Assembly (NCBI GenBank): GCA_002425185.1
Contig: DILT01000010.1
Coordinates: 186,001-250,000 of the forward strand
Direction of reading: 5' to 3'
Length of the DNA stretch: 64,000 nt
Origin: Flammeovirgaceae bacterium UBA5585
GTDB taxonomy: Bacteria; Bacteroidota; Bacteroidia; Cytophagales; Cyclobacteriaceae
Shown: piece by piece, positions 17,601 to 26,600 of the stretch
Layout of the letters: the number at the start of each line of letters is the position of its first letter
Numbering within the stretch: position 1 is the stretch's first letter
Notes under the pieces: model-generated
The model's input: only the letters and a program-made list of their open reading frames with translations
Told to the model about the DNA's origin: nothing
Database searches by the model: none
Position numbers and translations under genes: made by a program

Positions 17601-18354
17601 GGAAGTTGTGTGTTTCTGCTTTCAGTGAAATTACTGAGTCAATATCTTTTACTTCGAAGTAATCCGGAACATCCTGACGGGCAGGCGCAAATTGTTCTAT
17701 GGTTGGGCCTTTTATAAACGCTACATTGTCTTTATAGGCTGATACAATGTAATTCGGATTTTCTTTGGATGTTTTTTTGATGAGTTGAAATAACGTGCTG
17801 GTTTTCTCCTCACCATTAATGATGAATGTTCCGTTAAAAATTTTATGCCGGCAATGCTCGGAGTTAACCTGAGAGAAGCCAAAAACTTCACTATCGGTCA
17901 GTCTGCGACCAAGCTCCTGGCTAACATTTTGAAGGTATTGGATTTCATCCTCACTTAAAGCAAGGCCTTCCTTTTCATTGTATGCGGCAATGTCCTCAAT
18001 CTCAACAATAGGATCGGGTTGATGATGGATGGTAAATAATTCCTGATCTAAAGTTTTATAGAGAACCTGCAGCATGCGGTCATGTGACGCATACTCATCT
18101 TTTACTTCAAAAAATTCTTCAATCCGCTGAATGCCCGGTATGCCCATAGTTTGAGTAATCTCCACAGCATTGGTGCTCCAGGGTGTAACCATTTCTTTTC
18201 GAGGGCCAATAAAAAACCCTGTCACAGCGGTTTCGTGAACCGGATTGGCTCCACTAAATAACCATACAAGCTTTTGAATATCAGTATGTTGTAAAGGCTG
18301 TGCCGTGCCAACAGCAAAAACTGTGTTGGCGGAGGAGCGAAAGAATAAAATCAT
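14674..18354 (-). CDS. purL: Phosphoribosylformylglycinamidine synthase, long single-chain PurL
   Basis: Converts FGAR, glutamine and ATP to FGAM in purine synthesis. 1226 residues from the ATG at 18354; an alternative TTG 72 bp upstream is less likely because homologous sequence starts at MILFFRS. An N-terminal PurS-like region is followed by the linker, the two AIRS-like ATP-binding halves (motifs KAETHNFPTTVEPF and GAATGSGGEIRDR) and a C-terminal class I glutaminase. The glutaminase triad is C1074 (GVCNGCQ), H1186 and E1188 (MPHIERS). The single-chain form replaces the separate PurS/PurL/PurQ used by many other bacteria. It lies 72 bp downstream of the hydrolase gene. Confidence 0.97.
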   Translation of the reverse strand: MILFFRSSANTVFAVGTAQPLQHTDIQKLVWLFSGANPVHETAVTGFFIGPRKEMVTPWSTNAVEITQTMGIPGIQRIEEFFEVKDEYASHDRMLQVLYKTLDQELFTIHHQPDPIVEIEDIAAYNEKEGLALSEDEIQYLQNVSQELGRRLTDSEVFGFSQVNSEHCRHKIFNGTFIINGEEKTSTLFQLIKKTSKENPNYIVSAYKDNVAFIKGPTIEQFAPARQDVPDYFEVKDIDSVISLKAETHNFPTTVEPFNGAATGSGGEIRDRLAGGKGSLPLAGTAVYITSYPRLEGGRKWEKKFPPRSWLYQTPEEILIKASDGASDFGNKFGQPLINGSVLTFEHFEGDKKFGFDKVIMLAGGIGFGKQKDSQKEHLTAGDKIVLLGGDNYRIGMGGGAVSSVATGEYGNAIELNAIQRSNPEMQKRAMNAIRALAERDQNPIVSIHDHGAGGHFNCLSELLEETGGVIHIDKIPVGDPTLSDKEILSNESQERMGLAIHERDLDLLQKIADRERAPMYVIGEATGNNRLVFEKKDQQKKPVNFEVRHLLGSSPKTILTDTTRAANFDPVQYDASQLQSYLEQVLQLEAVACKDWLTNKVDRSVTGKVATQQTCGQIQLPLNNVGVMALDFLSQKGIATAIGHAPGAALVNPSAGSRLAIAEALTNIMFSPLSHGLKGVSLSANWMWPAKQQGENARLYEAVEAVSDFAIALGINIPTGKDSLSMAQKYPGGDVVLSPGTVIISAVAEVADIRKTVSPALQAVDESVLIHIDLSNDKLKLGGSSLAQILNKLGDEAPTVVDATHFISAFEAVQQLIKDDQVLAGHDISAGGMITTLLEMAFPSLSLGAAVDLSTLGDDLIKILFSENPGVILQVRNNASEKLDELKISYSVLGQITNMRELTINHQQKTYRFSIDSLRDIWFKTSYLLDTKQRNPDHAKTRFENYKRQPLEYIFQKSFTGKLSTYGIDPKRRKPTGVKVAIIREKGVNGDREMAYSLYLAGFDVKDVHMTDLVTGREDLTDVNMIVFVGGFSNSDVLGSAKGWAGAFLYNPKAKQALDNFYKRNDTLSLGVCNGCQLMMELGLVYPEMGEQHPRMHHNGSGKFESTFINLSIPENNSVMLGTLAGTRLAAWVAHGEGRFRLAEGTYATGATYSYEQYPGNPNDSDNAAAALYSRDGRHLAIMPHIERSLFPWNWPHYPSKRKSDEISPWIEAFVNAREWITKTS

Positions 18355-18426
18355 CGATGAAACGGGCTCGTTAACGGAAGCCCAAAAATAATATAGTTTG
18401 TTTGTTCGCCCTATTGTGATGCCCAA

Positions 18427-19257
18427 TTATTGAGGTAAACCTGTGGCGTTAAGCATGGGAATTAATCCATTGTGGCCGGTTTTTAAAGTTACGATCTTCA
18501 GTTTCTTAACCTCCTTTGCAAACGGCTTCAAATTTTTGATGGTAATTACCTTATCATATTCGCCTAAAATCAGGGTTACAGATATACCATGGTCGTTTAT
18601 TTTTTGGATTAGCCGCGGTTTTGAAAATACTAAATGCCGGAATACAACCCACGCGAAATAAACCCTTGAACGCTTCTCTTCCGTATTCATCTGACTTTCC
18701 GCAAAGCGGATCAATCCTTTATCCATCAGCTTTAGTTTTTCCATAGTTTTAGCCAGGGAATAAAAGCGGTTAGGATGGTAAATCATGCTTTTGAATAATT
18801 TTCTAAGCAGAACAGGATAGGTAGCCAGGCTATACCATAGGCTTGTTTTTATGCCATCGGGTGCCAACAGGTAGATATGATCTATCCGGGTGGCAAAGCC
18901 TTCAGCCAGGCATAAGGCAAACCGGGCACCTAAGCTGAAACCAGCCACAGCAAACCGATTGATTCCATGAGTTGCAAGAAACGTTTCCATGCAGCTAACC
19001 CAGAATGCTTTCTCCAATGGTTTTTCACCATAGCCCCAACTACTCTTTCCGTGAAAAAACAGGTCGAAAGAATAGATCGTGTATGCTAAATGCTTTTCCG
19101 CGAAATCCTGAAATACATAGGCATTTTGACCAAAGCCATGAAAAATGAGCAGTGTTTTGTCGCCTTTGCCTGCCTTTACAAAATGGAGTACCGCATTTTT
19201 GTAAGGAAAAAAGTTATCGGAAACAGCCTCGGGCACGTTACTAAGTTGATTTACCAT
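18427..19257 (-). CDS. Alpha/beta hydrolase
   Basis: 276 residues with the alpha/beta hydrolase fold: oxyanion-region HGFGQN (40-45), nucleophile elbow GFSLG with Ser108, a probable acid in LGEYDKV, and the catalytic His in TGHNG near residue 263. There is no signal peptide, so it is cytoplasmic. The substrate cannot be predicted. The ATG at 19257 is only 1 nt after an exact TAnnTTTG box, so either the mRNA is leaderless with an internal start (a GTG is codon 8) or the box is a coincidence. Confidence 0.88.
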   Translation of the reverse strand: MVNQLSNVPEAVSDNFFPYKNAVLHFVKAGKGDKTLLIFHGFGQNAYVFQDFAEKHLAYTIYSFDLFFHGKSSWGYGEKPLEKAFWVSCMETFLATHGINRFAVAGFSLGARFALCLAEGFATRIDHIYLLAPDGIKTSLWYSLATYPVLLRKLFKSMIYHPNRFYSLAKTMEKLKLMDKGLIRFAESQMNTEEKRSRVYFAWVVFRHLVFSKPRLIQKINDHGISVTLILGEYDKVITIKNLKPFAKEVKKLKIVTLKTGHNGLIPMLNATGLPQ

Positions 19258-19258
19258 C

Positions 19259-19266
19259 CAAAGATA
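19259..19266 (-). promoter_or_regulatory. Possible -7 box before alpha/beta hydrolase gene
   Basis: The minus-strand TATCTTTG is an exact TAnnTTTG. It sits 1 nt before the annotated ATG, unusually close. Confidence 0.35.
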
Positions 19267-19358
19267 GTTTGTTCAACTTTGCGATTGCGAGTTTAAATTC
19301 CGGATCCTATACAATAAAAATCACAAGCTAATCGACTTACCAGTCAAAAGCGTATGTG

Positions 19359-19913
19359 ATGAACCTGGCTATGCAACTAAAAGAAGAAACATTTCTTAAG
19401 GAAAAAGGCCGGTTGCTTGGGTTTATCCGTAATCGGGTGTCTTCGCTGGAAGAAGCAGAAGATATTATGCAGGATGTGTTTTACCAGTTTGTAGCCGGGT
19501 ATGATACGATTCAGTCGCTGGATCGGGTTACCTCCTGGTTGTTTTCTGTGGCGCGCAATAAAATAATCGATCGGTATCGTAAAGATGCTGCCCGACCACA
19601 AAAGGCAGCGTTTACTTCCGCTACCGGTTTTGAGGATGAAACACCGCTCACCTTACAGGATATTTTGCCTGATTTGGGGAATTCACCTGAGGAAGTGCTG
19701 TTGCGCGAAGCCATGTGGGATGCGATAATGGACGCCCTGGGGGAATTACCCGAAGATCAACGCGAAATTTTTATCCAAAACGAAATTGAGGAGAGAAGTT
19801 TCAGGGAAATAGCCGAAGCTTCCGGTGTATCGATCAATACATTGCTTTCGCGAAAGCGCTATGCCATACTGGCGCTGCGAAAAAAATTACAACGATGGTA
19901 TAATGAACTTTAA
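19359..19913 (+). CDS. ECF-type RNA polymerase sigma factor
   Basis: 184 residues. The ATG at 19359 is chosen over an overlapping GTG one codon earlier. Sigma region 2 (EEAEDIMQDVFYQFVAGY ... VTSWLFSVARNKIIDRYRK, about 31-80) and region 4 (ELPEDQREIFI ... RSFREIAEASGVSINTLLSRKRYA, about 132-175) are both clear. Region 3 is absent, as in all ECF sigmas. The next gene, 11 bp downstream, is a small membrane protein rather than a classical anti-sigma with a zinc motif, so control of this sigma is unclear. Confidence 0.93.
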   Translation: MNLAMQLKEETFLKEKGRLLGFIRNRVSSLEEAEDIMQDVFYQFVAGYDTIQSLDRVTSWLFSVARNKIIDRYRKDAARPQKAAFTSATGFEDETPLTLQDILPDLGNSPEEVLLREAMWDAIMDALGELPEDQREIFIQNEIEERSFREIAEASGVSINTLLSRKRYAILALRKKLQRWYNEL

Positions 19914-19924
19914 AAATCATAAAA

Positions 19925-20257
19925 ATGAAAAAGGGATTGAAAATAGTGATGTGGATTGTGCTGGGGACAGGCTTTGTTGGTCTTGTTGCCATGATAACCA
20001 TGCAGTTGTGGAATTGGCTGGTGCCCGAACTTTTTAGCGGGCCGGCCATTACCTTCTGGCAGGCGTTGGGTTTGCTGGTACTTTCGAAGATTTTATTTTC
20101 CGGTATTGGCGGCAAACGTGGTCACTCCGCGCATTGGAAACACCGGTATTCTGAAAAATGGTCGGCCATGACACCCGAAGAACGTGCCCGTTTTAAGGAG
20201 CGGATGAAAGACAAATGGTGCAGGAGTTCTTCCGATGAGATAACCGATGTGAAATAG
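19925..20257 (+). CDS. Small two-helix membrane protein linked to ECF sigma factor
   Basis: 110 residues with two predicted transmembrane helices (about 5-32 and 43-62), then a basic His-rich segment (GKRGHSAHWKHRYSEKW) and an amphipathic C-terminal stretch MTPEERARFKERMKDKWC. No known family was assigned. Its position, 11 bp after the sigma gene, suggests one transcript and possibly a role in sensing or sigma sequestration; this is inference from context. Confidence 0.75.
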   Translation: MKKGLKIVMWIVLGTGFVGLVAMITMQLWNWLVPELFSGPAITFWQALGLLVLSKILFSGIGGKRGHSAHWKHRYSEKWSAMTPEERARFKERMKDKWCRSSSDEITDVK

Positions 20258-20319
20258 TTTCATTTCAAACGGTTGCGATAATTATCCCCAAAAAATCTTA
20301 AAGAATTAACGCAGAAACC

Positions 20320-20337
20320 AAAACCTGAATGGTTTTT
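20320..20337 (+). terminator. Weak hairpin terminator after the sigma operon
   Basis: AAAACC and GGTTTT form a 6-bp stem with a 5-nt loop followed by T. It is short, so low confidence. Confidence 0.35.
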
Positions 20338-20356
20338 AGGCGTTTAAGGAAACGTA

Positions 20357-20384
20357 GGAAACTTTTGTAATGTATAAAGTTTCC
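20357..20384. promoter_or_regulatory. Palindromic operator over the tetR-efflux promoter
   Basis: GGAAACTTT (20357-20365) and AAAGTTTCC (20376-20384) are perfect inverted arms around a 10-bp spacer, just upstream of the tetR start and overlapping the likely -33/-7 region. Size and position fit a TetR-family operator for autoregulation. Confidence 0.7.
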
Positions 20385-20393
20385 ATAGTTTTG
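20364..20393 (+). promoter_or_regulatory. Promoter of the tetR-tolC-adaptor-RND operon
   Basis: TTTG (20364-20367), an 18-bp spacer, then TAGTTTTG (20386-20393), an exact Bacteroidota -7 box. The start codon is 7 nt beyond, implying an almost leaderless mRNA. Confidence 0.65.
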
Positions 20394-20400
20394 CCCCCTT

Positions 20401-21036
20401 ATGGAAGAACAAGACGTAAAAGATAAGATTTTGAAAGGTGCTGAAGAGCTGTTTATGCGCTATGGCATACGCAGTATATCCATGGATGATATAGCCCGGC
20501 ATCTGGCTGTTTCCAAGAAAACCCTTTATCAGCACTTTGCCGATAAAGATGACCTGGTGCTTTTGGTTTCCCGCGGTCACTTGCAACGCAACAGGGCGGA
20601 GTTTGAAGGTATTTGGGAAGCAGCGAAAAACCCGATAGAGGAATTAGCCAAAATTTCTGCTTGCATGCGGATGAATATGGAGACCATGAACCCAACATTG
20701 CTTTTTGATTTACAGAAATTTCATCCGAAGGCATGGAGTGAATGGATCGGGTTTAAGAATAAGTACATCCGCGAAAATGTAGTCAGAAATTTAGCGAAAG
20801 GAATGGAGGATGGTTATATACGACCGGACATCAATCCTGAAATAATGGCAGCCATGCGCATCGAATTGGTGCAGCTTGCGTTTAACAATGAAATTTTTCC
20901 TCCTGGCCAGTACAAGTTAGCCGAAGTGCAAGAGCAAATCTTTGATCATTTCGTTTACGGACTGGTTACGGAGAAAGGAAAGAAACTTTACCAGAAGTGT
21001 AAAACCCTCAACAACCAACCCTCATCTGTTTTATGA
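20401..21036 (+). CDS. TetR-family transcriptional regulator
   Basis: 211 residues. The N-terminal TetR helix-turn-helix is clear: residues 8-48 with MDDIARHLAVSKKTLYQHF (HTH about 27-46), followed by FADKDDLVL. The C-terminal ligand-binding domain is divergent, as usual. It is the first gene of an efflux operon and overlaps the TolC-like gene by ATGA. The palindrome over its own promoter indicates self-repression and repression of the pump, relieved by an unknown ligand. Confidence 0.93.
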   Translation: MEEQDVKDKILKGAEELFMRYGIRSISMDDIARHLAVSKKTLYQHFADKDDLVLLVSRGHLQRNRAEFEGIWEAAKNPIEELAKISACMRMNMETMNPTLLFDLQKFHPKAWSEWIGFKNKYIRENVVRNLAKGMEDGYIRPDINPEIMAAMRIELVQLAFNNEIFPPGQYKLAEVQEQIFDHFVYGLVTEKGKKLYQKCKTLNNQPSSVL

Positions 21037-22448
21037 AGTATATACTTACCCTTTTGTTTTTAAGTGTTTCGCTGTTTGGATATTCACAGGGAACTAGTCA
21101 GGTATTTACCTTAGACCAATGTATTGAATTTGCCTTGAAGAATGCAATAGCGGTGCAAAACTCCGAGCTGGACGAAAAAATAGCATCGGCCCGCGTGAAA
21201 GAAACCGTGGGAATTGGTTTGCCGCAAATTGATGGAACCGTTTCACTGGATCACAACCAGCAACTAAGAAGATTCTTTTCGTTGTATGATCCGAACAGCA
21301 TTTTCTTTGGTGGCCAAACCATACCCGGAGCTAACGTAGGTGATGTGATATCGGCACAAAACTTTTTCCAATTAAAAAGCAGTGCCGATGCCGGTGTTCG
21401 GGTTAACCAGCTCTTATTCAACGGCTCGTACCTGGTGGGCTTGCAGGCAGCCAATGCCTATAAAAACCTGGCCATAAAGAGTTCTTTGCAAACGCGAGAA
21501 GAGGTCGTTTCAAATGTAACCAAAGCGTATTATGCGGTGTTGGTTAATCGTGAGCGGATAAAATCTTTCGACAACAACATTGCCCGGGTTGATTCGCTTT
21601 TGAAGGACACCCGATTAATGTTTGAAAATGGCTTTGCCGAAGCAATTGATGTTGACCGCATACAGGTTTCATTAACCAACCTTACAACAGAACGTAACAA
21701 GTTCATGCGTATACAAGACATCAGCCTTGAACTGCTGAAGTTTCAGATGAATTATCCGATGAATGAACCGTTAGGAATATCAGGTCAACTTTTAGAGGAA
21801 GAATTAACCTTTGATATTGATGGTTACCTGGCCAATTGGAATTACAAGGATCGCCCCGATTATCAGGTACTGGAGGCTAATAAAAAACTGCAGTCACTGA
21901 ATGTTAAAAACAATATTGCTTTGGGCATGCCGGTACTATCGGCTTACGCAAACCTGGGTTACTCTACCCAATCGCCTAACATTGGTGGTTTGTTTCAAAC
22001 CAATACCAATATAAGCGATAACGGAATGGTGGGCCCCGATAAGTGGTACTCCTATTCTTCCTACGGATTAAGCCTAAGGGTTCCGATTTTCAGCGGCCTG
22101 CAACGCTCGTATAAAGTGCAACAGGAAAAGCTGGCATTGCAACAAATCGAGAATGGTGAACGCCAGTTGAAATCGAGTATTGACTTGGAGATTAAGCAAG
22201 CCCTAAGCAGCTATACCAGCAATGTAGAAATGCTAAATGCGCAAAAGCAAAATGCTGCACTGGCTGCACGGGTAGCATCCGTTACAAAAATTAAATATAC
22301 CGAAGGTGTGGGCTCAAACTTCGAAGTAGTAGAAGCGGAGACCACCCTGCGGGAGTCGCAGGTCAACTACTACAATGCCTTGTTCGATGCGTTGTTAGCA
22401 AAAGTGGATTTAGAGAAAGCCTTTGGAAAGTTTTATACCGACAAATAA
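21033..22448 (+). CDS. TolC-family outer-membrane efflux protein
   Basis: 471 residues with a Sec signal peptide (cleavage near SLFGYSQG). The protein contains two outer membrane efflux protein repeats with long helices, for example TLDQCIEFALKNAIAVQNSELD at the start of repeat 1 and YSSYGLSLRVPIFSGLQR near repeat 2, the classical TolC equatorial pattern. It would form the outer-membrane exit duct for the adaptor and RND pump encoded directly downstream (25 bp to the adaptor). Confidence 0.95.
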   Translation: MKYILTLLFLSVSLFGYSQGTSQVFTLDQCIEFALKNAIAVQNSELDEKIASARVKETVGIGLPQIDGTVSLDHNQQLRRFFSLYDPNSIFFGGQTIPGANVGDVISAQNFFQLKSSADAGVRVNQLLFNGSYLVGLQAANAYKNLAIKSSLQTREEVVSNVTKAYYAVLVNRERIKSFDNNIARVDSLLKDTRLMFENGFAEAIDVDRIQVSLTNLTTERNKFMRIQDISLELLKFQMNYPMNEPLGISGQLLEEELTFDIDGYLANWNYKDRPDYQVLEANKKLQSLNVKNNIALGMPVLSAYANLGYSTQSPNIGGLFQTNTNISDNGMVGPDKWYSYSSYGLSLRVPIFSGLQRSYKVQQEKLALQQIENGERQLKSSIDLEIKQALSSYTSNVEMLNAQKQNAALAARVASVTKIKYTEGVGSNFEVVEAETTLRESQVNYYNALFDALLAKVDLEKAFGKFYTDK

Positions 22449-22473
22449 CAAAAACACAGAAACCCCAATCATT

Positions 22474-23655
22474 ATGAAATATAATTATCTCATCATAGCC
22501 ATAACCGCAATGGCAGTGGCATGCAGTGCTCCAGCCGATAAAAGTACCGACCTGGAAGCCAAGAAAAAGCAACTGGAACAAGCACAGGTTGAACTGGCCG
22601 GATTAAAAGATAAAATAGCTGCTCTTGAAAAGGAAATTGGTGAGGCCGATCCAACCTTTGCTCAGCAACTTAACAAAGCCATACTTGTTACAACCTTTGT
22701 TGCCGAGAAAAAACCATTCGAACATAAAGTTGAAGTACGTGGTTCGGTAGAATCGCGTAAAAACATTTTAATCTCTGCGCAAACCGGTGGCGAAATACAG
22801 AAGGTACATGTTCGCGAAGGTCAAAATGTATCAAAAGGACAGGTATTGGTTTCGTTAAATGCCGACATCATTCGCAATTCAATTGCTGAATTAAAGACCG
22901 CATTAGAATTGGCCAATTCAGTTTATGAAAAGCAAGCACGCCTGTGGGAACAAAAGATTGGTACCGAGCTTCAGTATCTCCAGGCAAAGAATAATAAAGA
23001 GTCGTTGGAAAGAAGATTAAACACTGCTTATTCTCAGCTTGACCAGGCCATTGTAAAGGCACCTTTCAGCGGAACCATTGATCAACTTCCGGCACGGGAA
23101 GGGGAGGTTGCAGCCCCCGGAGTACCCTTGGTGCGGATTGTAAGTTTGGACGATACTTACATTAAAGCTGATGTGTCGGAACGTTTTATTGGAAAATTTA
23201 AAGCAGGCGATCCTGTAGAAGTTTATTTTCCATCACAGGATAAGCGACTCAATACAAAAATTGCTTCGGTTAGCCAGGTGATCAATGCAGAGAATAGAAC
23301 GTTTGTTGTTGAAGTGCAATTGCCCCGGGTAGACTTTACCGTAAAACCTAATCAGGTTGTGGTGCTTAACCTGCGCGACTTTATGAGTGCAGCTACACTG
23401 GCCGTTCCAACACGCATTATTCAAAAAGATGAAGATGGTCAGTTTATCTTCACCGTTGACGATCGTGAGGGCAGGTTGTTGGCCAAGAAAGTACACATCA
23501 CTACCGGCATAACCTCAATGACAGAAACCGAAGTTGTAGCAGGCTTAACCGGCAATGAGCAAATTGTTGACCAAGGCTACCGCGATTTAACCGAAGGTGT
23601 GGAGGTTGAGATTTTCGGCTCAAAGAAAAATTCCAAAGAAGTAGCAAATAAATAA
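22474..23655 (+). CDS. RND efflux periplasmic adaptor, lipoprotein
   Basis: 393 residues from the ATG at 22474, the start that gives a clean lipoprotein signal peptide ending VACS (Cys17). A short coiled coil (about 24-55) precedes the biotinyl-lipoyl half (VRGSVESRKNILISAQTGG), a helical hairpin, the second lipoyl half (VKAPFSGTIDQLPAREGEV), and the beta-barrel and membrane-proximal domains. It links the RND pump to the TolC duct. An alternative start 51 bases upstream lacks a signal peptide. Confidence 0.94.
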   Translation: MKYNYLIIAITAMAVACSAPADKSTDLEAKKKQLEQAQVELAGLKDKIAALEKEIGEADPTFAQQLNKAILVTTFVAEKKPFEHKVEVRGSVESRKNILISAQTGGEIQKVHVREGQNVSKGQVLVSLNADIIRNSIAELKTALELANSVYEKQARLWEQKIGTELQYLQAKNNKESLERRLNTAYSQLDQAIVKAPFSGTIDQLPAREGEVAAPGVPLVRIVSLDDTYIKADVSERFIGKFKAGDPVEVYFPSQDKRLNTKIASVSQVINAENRTFVVEVQLPRVDFTVKPNQVVVLNLRDFMSAATLAVPTRIIQKDEDGQFIFTVDDREGRLLAKKVHITTGITSMTETEVVAGLTGNEQIVDQGYRDLTEGVEVEIFGSKKNSKEVANK

Positions 23656-23676
23656 TCCCATAATCGGACTTGAATT

Positions 23677-26600
23677 ATGAGTGAGAAAAAAAATGATCTG
23701 AAAGTTGACAAAGAGTTCGGCTTGTCCTCCTGGGCATTAAAGAACCGAACCTCGGTAGGATTTATTGCTTTCCTGATAACGGTGATGGGCATTATGACCT
23801 ACATCGATTTGCCAAAGGATAGTTATCCGGAAATTGAACAACCGGTAATTTACATCGGTACATCACACCCGGGTAATTCTCCGGTTGACATGGAAAACCT
23901 GGTTACACGTCCAATCGAAAAGGAGTTAAATACCATATCAGAAGTTGATAATATTAAATCTACTTCCGTTCAGGATTATTCTACCATCATTGTAGAATTT
24001 GATCCGAAGACGGATGTTGGTGATGCGCTTACCAAGGTTAAAGATGCAGTTGATCGCGCCAAGCCAGAATTGCCCACCGATTTACCGGCTGACCCAAATG
24101 TGTTTGAATTAAATTTTTCAGAATTCCCGATTTTTAACATCAACCTTTCCGGAAATTTTAAACAGGAAGAGTTGAAGCACTATGCAGAATACCTGGAGGA
24201 TGAAGTTGAAAAGCTTTCTGAAATATCGAAGGTTGAAATCAGGGGTATTGACGAAAAGGAAGTAAAAATTAAGGTTGATCCGTATGAATTGGAAGCGCGA
24301 ATGCTCAGCTTTAGTGACTTGGAAAATGCTATTAAGGCTGAGAACGTAACATTATCCGGAGGAAATATTTTAGATGACGGCATACGAAGAAATATTCGGG
24401 TAGTAGGTGAATTTGGTGATGCCCGTGAATTGGAAGACATCGTTGTGAAGCATGAAAAGGGTAACATCGTATACCTGCGGGATGTAGCGAAAGTTGAGTT
24501 CGATTATAAAGAGCGCCAAAGCTATGCACGCCTGCAGAAGCAGCAGGTGGTGATGGTAGATGTAATTAAGCGAAGCGGTGAAAATCTGATTATTGCTACT
24601 GAAAAGGTTAATGCCATACTGGACAAAGCCAGGAAAGATGTTTTTCCGGAAGGCCTGACGATCAGCATCACCAACGATCAATCATCTTTTACCAAAGAAA
24701 TGGTGAGCAGCATGGAGAATAACATCATTTCCGGTGTGTTGGTTGTGGTAGGTGTGCTTATGCTTTTCCTGGGTATACGCAACGCGTATTTCGTAGGTAT
24801 TGCCATTCCGCTTTCTATGTTCTTATCATTCCTCATACTTGGGTTTATGGGTTATACCATTAACATGATGGTGTTGTTCGGATTAATAATGGCGCTGGGT
24901 ATGCTGGTGGATAATGGAATTGTGGTGGTGGAAAATGTGTATCGCCTGTATGAAGAAGGCTACGACCTGGTTAGCGCCACACGGTTAGGTGTAGGCGAAA
25001 TTGCCTGGCCGATCATCGCTTCAACAGCCACCACCTTAGCGGCTTTTTTGCCCCTCGCCATGTGGCCAGGTATTATGGGCGAATTCATGAAGTACTTACC
25101 CATTACCCTTATTGTGGTACTTTCATCTTCATTGTTTGTTGGGTTGGTGATTACCCCGGTTCTCGCTTCGTTGTTTATGAAACATGAGAGCGAAAATAAA
25201 TCAAACCGCAAGAGAACATTTATTATTGTCGGTAGCCTGGTCGTGGCAGGAATTCTTTTTATTGGAGTAAAGGTACTTTGGTTAGGTAACTTGTTGATTG
25301 CAGCTGCCGCACTAACCTTGCTCAATATTTATGTATTCACGCCAATATCACATCGTTTTCAAACGTCCATACTTCCCCGGATGGAGAGCCGGTATTCTAA
25401 AATTCTGGCAAACGCCCTCAAAGGATCTAACCCGGCAATCTACTTTACCGGAACAGTAGTGTTGTTAATTCTTTCTTTTGCCTTGCTCATTATCGTTCCT
25501 CCTAAAGTAATCTACTTCCCGGTGAACGAGCCGAAATATGTTAACGTATTCGTTGAATATCCTACCGGAACGGACATTGAGGTAACCAATAAACTGACCG
25601 AGCAGTTGGAAGATATGGTTATCAAAACCATTAAACCTTATGAGTCGATAGTGGAATCGGTAATTGGTAACGTTGGTCAGGGAACCGGTGATCCGAATGA
25701 CCCTTCCAACATTGGCATGTCGGATACCCCGAATAAAGCCCGCATCACGGTAAATTTTGTGGATTTTAAATATCGTAACGGTCAGAGCACTACAGCCATT
25801 ATGGACGAACTCCGGCTTGCCATTGGGCAATACCCGGGTGTAACTGTAACGGTTGATAAAAATGCTGATGGTCCTCCAAGCGGTAAGCCCGTAAACATTG
25901 AAGTTACCGGTGATGATTTTCCTACGCTGGTACGCCTGGCAGAGGATATGAAGAAGAAAATCAATGAGTCTGGCATACAAGGTATTGAGAAACTGAAAAC
26001 TGATTTGGAAACCGGTAAACCTGAATTGGTTATTGATATTGATCGTGAAAAGGCCAGAAGATTCGGATTATCCTCCTATTCGATTGCCAATGAAATTCGT
26101 ACTTCGCTGTATGGAAAAGAGGTTTCGAAATTCAAACAGGGTGAGGATGACTATGAAATTCAAATCAGGCTTGATGATAAATATCGTTACGATCTGGATG
26201 CCTTGCTGAATAAGAGTATTACGTTTCGTGATCAGAGCACCGGTAAAATTTCGCAGGTACCGATATCTTCCATTGCTACGGCTCAGTTGAGTTCATCTTA
26301 TGGTTCAGTAAAGCGCAAGGATTTAAAGCGCATCATCACCATTAGCTCAAATGTGTTGGGCGGATTTAATGCAACAGAGATTAACAATCAGATAAAGGAA
26401 CTGCTGGCTGACTACCGGATGCCTCCGGGGTATGCCTATAAATTTGGTGGTGAACAGGAAAAACAAATGGAAGAAATGAGTTTTCTTTCAGGCGCACTCG
26501 CTCTGGCAGTATTCATTATCTTCCTGATCATTGTGGCACAATTCAACAAAATTACTGCACCGCTTATTATCATGACTTCTGTGTTGTTCAGTACCATCGG

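Noticed and set aside
25465..25980. 171-residue minus-strand ORF inside the RND gene
   Set aside because: Shadow of a conserved RND frame; no conserved motif in translation.
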